A DNA stretch of 64,000 nt from Leptasterias polaris (taxonomy: Eukaryota; Echinodermata; Asteroidea; Forcipulatida; Asteriidae). The stretch lies in the NCBI GenBank assembly GCA_037783415.1, contig JAZGTN010000008.1, positions 620,001 to 684,000 of the forward strand. Direction: 5' to 3'. Positions 57,413 to 64,000 of this stretch are shown here, one piece after another. Numbering within the stretch: position 1 is the stretch's first letter; every line of letters begins with the position of its first letter. The notes beneath the pieces are model-generated. The model saw only the letters and a program-made list of their open reading frames with translations. It was not told the DNA's origin and did no database searches. The position numbers were made by a program, and so were the translations under genes.

Positions 57413-58099
57413 ACGCCGTGGGTGCTTCTCTTTTTTTTATTTATTTTTTTCAAGTTCAAGGTCAAATTAAAATATGAATAGATATGACACATGTGTGTAC
57501 TTAGTCTTTATTTCAGACTCTGCTGCCCTCTATCTATCCCATATATAAAGTCCCTAGGCCCCCCCATAATGCATCTGCTTTCTATTTCAATACAAGTTGC
57601 AGCACTATTTTATATGTGGACTTTAAGGGAAGGTACAATTTTCTTCAAGGAGCTTTTAAGTTGTCTGATAAATGTTTGAGCATTTAAACTTAACATGCTC
57701 AAACAGTTTTCTTTGTGACCTTTTTTACTTTATCTCAGTTTGAATTTTGGTAGAAATAGAATGACACTTTCAAAATGCTTAAAAAAAGATATCTAACAAC
57801 ATAACCAACTCAGTTAAATTATCAGACTTCGTCATTTTGCGAGAAAAAACACATGCTGGTTTTCATGTGTTACAAAAAGATGTTGTCCAATAACTCTTTG
57901 TATTTTTAGCAGAGAATTGTCTTCTTCAATTAAGGTTACTGAACCTTGTGACCTTTTTGGTCGTAGTTTGATAAGTAATTGTTTCTAACATTGTACCTTC
58001 ACTTTAACTCACCGTCCACATGACCAGAAGTGTTTAAGACCTTTATCACGCCATCTTGTTAGGCAAAGCAACTTGGTTTTTGTAAAAATAATTGTTGCG
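57413..58099. other. No feature recognised
   Basis: AT-rich, no coding or repeat signal. Confidence 0.4.
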
Positions 58100-58545
58100 T
58101 ACTAATAAGTGACGATAAAACTTGATATTTGTTCCTTGCTCAGGTGATCTGATTTGGCAGTTTCATCATCTGTGTACATACAAATGACACTGGTGATTAG
58201 TAGTAAGAATGTTTGTGGTATCACCATGTGGTAAAAATCTCTCTTTTGAGTATGTGGACTCAAAGTTTCAGAGAGTATGCTCTGTCCGTTGTCAGGACAC
58301 TGGTGATGCCTCGTAATTAAAACAACTGTTAGATCATGGTTACGTGAGTTTGCATTGTTTCATTGTCTGTGAATACACAGATTGAACACTTCAATGATGC
58401 CTTCTGTTGTAAAACTAACTTATCTCTTTGACGTTGCTTTTTATTTTGTTTGATTTGATATTGAACTTTCTGTTCAATGCTCAGATGATCTGATGTGGCA
58501 TTGTCTCATCATCTGTGTACAAACAGGTCACACTGGTCAACTGTG
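58100..58545 (+). repeat. Degenerate repeats with period near 171 or 342 bp
   Basis: CAGGTGATCTGATTTGGCAG (about 58141) and CAGATGATCTGATGTGGCAT (about 58483) are followed by TCATCATCTGTGTAC and GACACTGGT or CACACTGGT. A weaker intermediate copy (TTTCATTGTCTGTGAATACA) lies near 58360. Confidence 0.7.
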
Positions 58546-58578
58546 CCTTGTATTTGAAACAACTTGGCCTCAGTGACA

Positions 58579-58637
58579 ATGGTTGACTTAATCAACAACC
58601 GCAGTCTGTACTTGCCACTGGCAATGCTGCTCATCAC
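58579..58637 (+). other. Possible first coding exon (very weak)
   Basis: An ATG in a good context (A at -3, G at +4) opens MVDLINNRSLYLPLAMLLIT, a short hydrophobic, signal-peptide-like stretch, and runs into a strong donor, GTAAGTGA at 58638. No following exon could be identified in the window, and it adjoins a repeat, so it may be chance. Confidence 0.12.
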
Positions 58638-61600
58638 GTAAGTGATTAGAGACGGCTAATACTTTTAATTTGCCACAGATACAAGTTTTGATAGCAATAT
58701 CGCTGTAACAGAAAAAGCAATATTTCAATGCTATCACACAATGTTCCTTCATGACAGATCATCCAACATGTTTGTAAATGGCTAAACTGTTTTATAGCCT
58801 TGGTTTGTTAACTGAAAGGAAAAAAAAAACAATAATAAAAACAAGATGGCTTTTGCGTGATAAAGGTCAGTGCTGCAACAAGATTGAAATAGAAAGCAGA
58901 TGCTTCCCAACACATAACAGACAACAAAATAAACACGAAAGACTCTTTTTTTATTATTTCATAAACACTATGTACACCGGCACATTATATTCCTTATTAC
59001 TAAAGGTACACACACCCCCATTGGTTCATTAATGACTTTATAACTGACAAGTGAGTATATAGGAATACTCCTGTCTGTATGTTTTCAAAGCAGTTTTTTT
59101 ATACAGTTTTTCAAAAACACAGTTTACATTTTAAATTTGTTTATGTGAACTGTTTTTTGTAAAATAGACCTTAGGCCTACTTGATAAACAAACCGTGCTG
59201 GTTGGAACAAGCGGCCGAATGTTAGCAAAACATTCAAGTTCCAGTTACGAATTTTGTATTCAACATTTCTGCAAACTTTCAATTCAATATAAAATACAAT
59301 CCATGACTTGTTGAATGGTTGTGTAACAATGTTACAAACTGTGGCTATTTGTTTTTGTTTTGCATTTATGGCTTCCCATAGTTAGAAGTGTGTGTACCTT
59401 GAGTTGATAAAACTCATTAATTCAGAATAACAGTTGCCAGCTCATTTAGTTCAATGGCTTGACATGAGACGGTATTTGATTTGTTTGGAGCTTATTGCAG
59501 TCAATTGAGATTTGCAGTTAAGTCTCAGTTGTGATGATTCTGTAGCTTCTTAACATTTCAATCAGATACTTCCTGAGACCAATATCAGTGCATTATGATA
59601 GCTGCTTGTAAGCAATTAGCTAAGCACAAGTTCTGGTTAAGGCTTGATTCTGGCTCAGTGTGGTCCAGTCCTGTAATATATTCTAGCACCACTTTAGTGA
59701 TTTGTCAGTGATTCTCACTTAAATGTAGTGCTTCACACTCAAGCACTCTAGGCTGAGGTGGTGCTTTGCATTGGTTGCATCCACAAACTGTTGTGCCCTG
59801 CTTGTGATTTATGAACAACTGTTCCACTTTGTTTCCATACACTTGAGGTTTAATACTCTTGTTTTGCAGAGTGCTTTGCTATGCTAGCAGTTTATGCACA
59901 ACACTTTGGATTCCTTCACAACTGCAGTAATATGATTGTGATCCAGCAGGGTGACTGAAAACTCGTTGAGTTGTTTTTATACCAGACTAGAAACCATTAG
60001 AGCATTCAAACTAAATATGATGTGCCAGTGTACATTTCAATATCAAATGATAATATTTCTACACATAATTCAATCCAGTTCATACAATATTCACTCAGGC
60101 TAAGTGACGGGCGAGAAAACAGATCGACATAAAAAAAAATAAAAAAACGTACGGCGGGCATTAACCCCCTCCCCCCAGCGTACGGTTTGTACGCTCGTGA
60201 AAATGTTGATAATTGTGAACGGCCCCTAAGTACTATTCACTTATTGAATGAAAGCATCAATCTCAAATTTATCAGAAATGTTTTACAATAAGCCACAGCA
60301 CAGCATCCTTACCAAATTCCTGAGATTACCAAAACCAATGAAAACACGTATCGAGCACCAAATGAGCTAAACTGACTCTCTCAGACAATCTGCATTTGTC
60401 TTGTAAATTGAAGGTGTTTTTTAAGTGCATACTAAGAGCAGCTGCTTTGATAAGAGGACAAGTTAATTCCAAACACTTGGTTGGAATAATAAGACAGTAA
60501 GGATATGTAACTTTATTCCATCAATCCGTCTGGTTTGCAATTGTTAAAGGGTTATTCCTACCCCTTGAAATTCAATCCTGTAGATCTTCACACTGCTGTG
60601 TTTTTCCTCAAGGGTGCAGTCTTCAACTGATTTAATGGAGAGACTTATAAAGTCTATATTTTTAAAGGATGCTGCGCTTTGGCTTTTAAACCAGGCACAA
60701 GGAGAAAAGTTACCCAAATGAGATTCTTGTTCATTATCAACTCGGAGAACCATTTTGTATATCATTTCTGTTTGGCCAGAACAGAAATGATAAGACTGTA
60801 GCATTTGTCACTACAAGCTATTGCAGTTGTTAATGATGAAATCAAATATTAAAAACTTTTAGTTACGTTTTCAAGAAAGATCTTTCCTACCATGTGCCTG
60901 GCATGACTTTGATACTTAAGTTTTCCAATCAGAACCGACTTTAAGCAAATCCATGTCAATGAGAATATAATAAAGTATATTAGAGAAGCTAAGAATTCTG
61001 CCTAAAAACTTTCCTTCGATTCAAAAGTGTGGACATTTCAAAGATTGGTTATGACATGATCTAGGATGGAAAAACTCCATGAGTCTTGTTTCCAAACCTT
61101 GTTCTCTACAGGTTTGACCGGTGAGTAACTCATGAATCTCAAACAGTCTACGACTACTACTGGTTTTTAATGGAGAGAGTTTTGTTGCTTACAAGTTTAA
61201 CTGGTAATTAAAACATGAATCTCAAACAATGTGCTACAAGTCCATTGCACAGAGCTAAAAATGACAGCATTTGAAGTTGAGAGGAGAAACAAGTGCAACA
61301 TCTCTTCCCATTGACATGGATTTGCTATTTCTTTTATACCATTCTATTTCTAGTACATCGACTCGATCCCATTGCCTTGATGTTTTAGTGTAGACTAGAG
61401 GAGGCTGTTGCAGACATCTCTTAAGATCCAGTGAGATGAGTCATCATTAATGATCTAGAATTGCTCCATCCACAGCTCATTCATCTCCTGGCATCAAAAG
61501 CTCACTGCAAACAAAATTAGATAATCATATTATATTTCAAGTTGATGCAGGTTTGAAAGACAGGGTACAGGATGATGTTGCATCACGTTTTCTTTCAAGA

Positions 61601-62539
61601 TAAGGTTTTGCAGTTTCAGAAACAACTGCTTGTAATTTAAGTATTGACAAAGTTCTAGGAACAAGTTGAACTGCTGCTGCCGTTGTTATTATTTAGGAAT
61701 AAATTCTTTGCAAAAAGTTTTGCAGTTTGTGAAAACAGGGTTTCACTTCTTCCTTTAGATCAAAATGAATCGTCTTTGAAATTACATTTTCACTGACATC
61801 AAGTTGTTCTCTTAATCTGATAAATTGAATTTAACTTCAGTACATGAACAATCAATCAATCAATTTAACATTTATGGCGCCATACAGTAAGCTCTCATAA
61901 ACTGATGAGATTTGAGTGAAGTTTGACGTCTTAGTTCAGTTTGAATGTTTGAATCCTGTACCCTGCCTTGGCTGATTGGAATCATTAGCGATAAGAAACA
62001 TTTACAAATGAAAACATTAATTTATAAAATCACATCAAGAATACTTGTACAACATTGACTATTAGATTACTCTGATCATTGACCCAGTTGAGGCAGTTTA
62101 TTGTGGTTGTGATATTCTAGAATATCTGAGGTACCAGGAGAAAGTTGGACTGGAATTGAGGATGGATGGCACTCTACTTGGAAATTAAATGTGCTCAATT
62201 TAGCTTCATTTTCATTCTATTCATTTTGTGATTCTCACGTAATCTGAAGTTGAAAGATCTCTAGGGATTTCTTAACCTATATCTGCTAAGCTTTGGTTTG
62301 TCTTTAGTATACATTAACTCTTCAAACGGATAAAGGTGTAGCTATTTTATGGCAAAAATATAGCATCATTAATCAAAGCCTGATTGCCCTTATGGTTGTA
62401 TAGTATTCCAGCAGCCATCACGATGTCATGCTGTGTTTGTCAGCATCCAACAAGACTTTTCCTGTGTTAATTTTTGACCTCTGCGAGGAAAAACAATGCA
62501 AGTTTTAGGCAGTATGTGAGAAGATATAACAGTAATAGT
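58638..62539. other. No gene; small duplication near 61.1 kb
   Basis: ACAGGTTTGACCGGTGAGTA (61107) and ACAAGTTTAACTGGTAATTA (61191) each continue with ACATGAATCTCAAACA-like text, an 84 bp direct duplication. At 61848-61875 an AATCAATCAATCAATTTAAC stretch followed by TTATGGCGCCATA resembles a SINE 3' end. The rest is AT-rich and unrecognised. Confidence 0.4.
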
Positions 62540-62599
62540 AATGGTGACTTCTTATATAGCGCTCATTTCTGTCACTCAGTGACGCTTAAGGCACTTTAA
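62540..62599 (+). repeat. Fragment of a TATAGCGCTCA-type repeat
   Basis: TATATAGCGCTCATTTCTGT and ACGCTTAAGGCACTTTA resemble a dispersed repeat end that I recognise from marine invertebrate genomes; a weaker relative lies near 61870. Short and truncated by the hAT-like end at 62600. Confidence 0.4.
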
Positions 62600-62622
62600 C
62601 AGGGGCGGATCCAGGATTTTCC
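62600..62622 (+). mobile_element. hAT-like terminal repeat
   Basis: CAGGGGCGGATCCAGGATTT matches the ends of the 28 kb element and the 55156 fragment. The other end was not found and may lie past the window edge, with the fold-back sequence at 63.3-64 kb inside it. Confidence 0.55.
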
Positions 62623-63342
62623 AAACGGGGGGGCGTGAAAATTTACCAAGCAGCAAATGGTGAATGCAATATGTGGCGCCTACGAGCGCATAATGCGAAC
62701 CCCTAACGGCATGGGCCGGTTCCGGGGCCCGCAATGCTACGAAACAGGATTTTAGATGCTCTGTGGTACGATCTCATGCAATATCCGACCACTTAAACCA
62801 ATTTTGTTTTTGCAAGATCATTATTAAAACATTATTTTCGAGTTGGGAGTCATCGATTTGAATCGGCCATCCTGAGTTATAAAATCAAAATGCAGGCTAC
62901 AACTTATACTTATTCAGGGGGAAAACTGTTGGCGAGTTAAACGATAGTGCAATTTTTAATATAACCAAATAGGGTCTCTTTGTCATTTAGTTTTCACATA
63001 CTTGAGGATTAGAATGTGACACAAAATAACAAGCTGTGCTTGTCTTCAGTGACAGCGCGATCGAGCAACAATAACATTAATGTACGACAAGGTGAGGGTA
63101 GGCCTACTAGAGGCCTAGCCCCCTCCCCCAGCCCTACATCGTTGTACTATCTGCACAATTGATAATGACTAGTTTGAAAGAAACACAACGGATATTTACC
63201 CTCTTTCTTGAATACGAAAAAAATCTGTGATTTTCTAAACAGAGTGAGACACCATGATTATACGATGCTATGTCTTCACTAGCCCCATGGTAGGGCCAAT
63301 CCACTTCGTTCGTATCCTTGCCAATTGGGCCTAAGCACCATT
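62623..63342. other. No gene recognised
   Basis: May be the interior of the element that starts at 62600. A 70-codon minus-strand frame at 63134 has no recognised domain. Confidence 0.35.
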
Positions 63343-64000
63343 GCAATCCTATTTTGTGCCCGATGTAGTTTTTAATCCGGGTTATGAAACTTACCGATCG
63401 AATGCTACTGTAGGCCTACTTGTAGAAAGCCCAAATGCTAAACATTTTTTTTAAACATCACAGATTTTGGGGGAAAATTGATTGCCTTTCTAGTCGCGAG
63501 AGTGAATTTTTTGATAACGCGTATTAACAACTTGCGCGAGAACCTAGTTGGGTTCCCTTAACAATTTCACAACATTTAAACTATCTATGGGGACCAGACT
63601 GATTTACATAACGCGCTGAGCATATTATAGACCTTTCTTTTGCAACGTCACAGCCCGAGTTTTTGCCAACCCAGGTTGAAAAACTATGGAAAGCCATAAA
63701 TGCAAATCAAAAACAGATTGCCACATCACAGTTTGTAGCAGTGTTTACACAAAATATTCAAAAATAGTGTTGAATTTGTTGTGGATTGTTGAGGGAACCT
63801 GAAAATGTTTTTCCCGCAAGTTAATAAGTGGGGAAAAAATCACACTCGCGACTCGAAAAGCAAACAATTTTCCCAAAAGATCTGTGATGTTTTTTTAAAA
63901 AAAATTCAGCATTAGGGCCTTCTACAAGTAGAGTAGCATTCGATCGGTACGTTTCATAACCCGGATTAAAAATTAAATCGGCCACAGAAAAAAAGGATGC
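63343..64000. repeat. Large imperfect inverted repeat (fold-back)
   Basis: The left arm, about 63343-63583, includes TTTTTAATCCGGGTTATG, ACCGATCGAATGCTACT, ACTTGTAGAA, AACATCACAGAT and AGTCGCGAG. All recur inverted in the right arm, about 63768-64000 (CATAACCCGGATTAAAAA, AGTAGCATTCGATCGGT, TTCTACAAGT, ATCTGTGATGTT, CTCGCGACT). Arms are about 230 bp, roughly 80% alike by eye, around a 185 bp loop. The right arm continues to the window edge. It is a fold-back transposon or the inner TIR of a larger element. Confidence 0.85.

Noticed and set aside
61107..61125. 9 nt microexon GTTTGACCG between splice-like sites
   Set aside because: The segment is part of an 84 bp direct duplication and nothing else supports exons there.

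Overview
The window looks like non-coding DNA from a large animal genome. It is AT-rich, has no bacterial-type gene packing, and carries many tRNA-derived SINEs, MITE-like elements with terminal inverted repeats, minisatellites, and broken LTR and non-LTR retrotransposons. The SINE bodies and the hAT-like ends resemble repeats I know from marine deuterostome invertebrates. An echinoderm, possibly a sea star, is my best guess, but that is inference. I see no intact protein-coding gene, rRNA or CRISPR array.

Layout. 0-2.9 kb: decayed Ty3/gypsy pol (protease, RT, RNase H, integrase) with frameshifts, a lost RT active site and a SINE inside integrase. 3-9.8 kb: an 81-84 bp minisatellite, an exact 85 bp satellite, three MITE-like elements, a tRNA-Leu-like SINE, and two tRNA-Asn-like SINE heads in tandem. 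11.3-12.2 kb: a 919 bp solo LTR with a 5 bp target duplication. 13.4-14.5 kb: a 14-copy 77 bp satellite. 15-18.7 kb: head-to-head tRNA-like SINEs and two more direct-repeat arrays. 20-21 kb: fragments of MITE families found elsewhere in the window.

26.2-29.1 kb is a nested block. A 5'-truncated non-LTR retrotransposon is split by a 987 bp TTAA-flanked element carrying a decayed THAP domain (Kolobok-like). A hAT-like non-autonomous element sits further downstream in the same host. 29.2-31.5 kb: two tandem arrays, one very degenerate. 32-35.8 kb: further TIR elements and SINEs. 36.9-37.2 kb: a cluster of nine AAAATGGCGGC-like motifs resembling YY1 sites. 39.9-44.2 kb: a weak candidate for a spliced transcript, whose predicted introns, not exons, hold the transposons. 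44-62 kb: mostly unique AT-rich sequence with local duplications, a SINE, and a 300 bp repeat pair in opposite orientation 10 kb apart. 62.6-64 kb: a hAT-like end and a large fold-back inverted repeat running into the window edge.

No genes act together here. The biology is the layered history of transposon insertion and tandem duplication, probably in intergenic or intronic DNA. All calls rest on reading by eye; no database search was possible.
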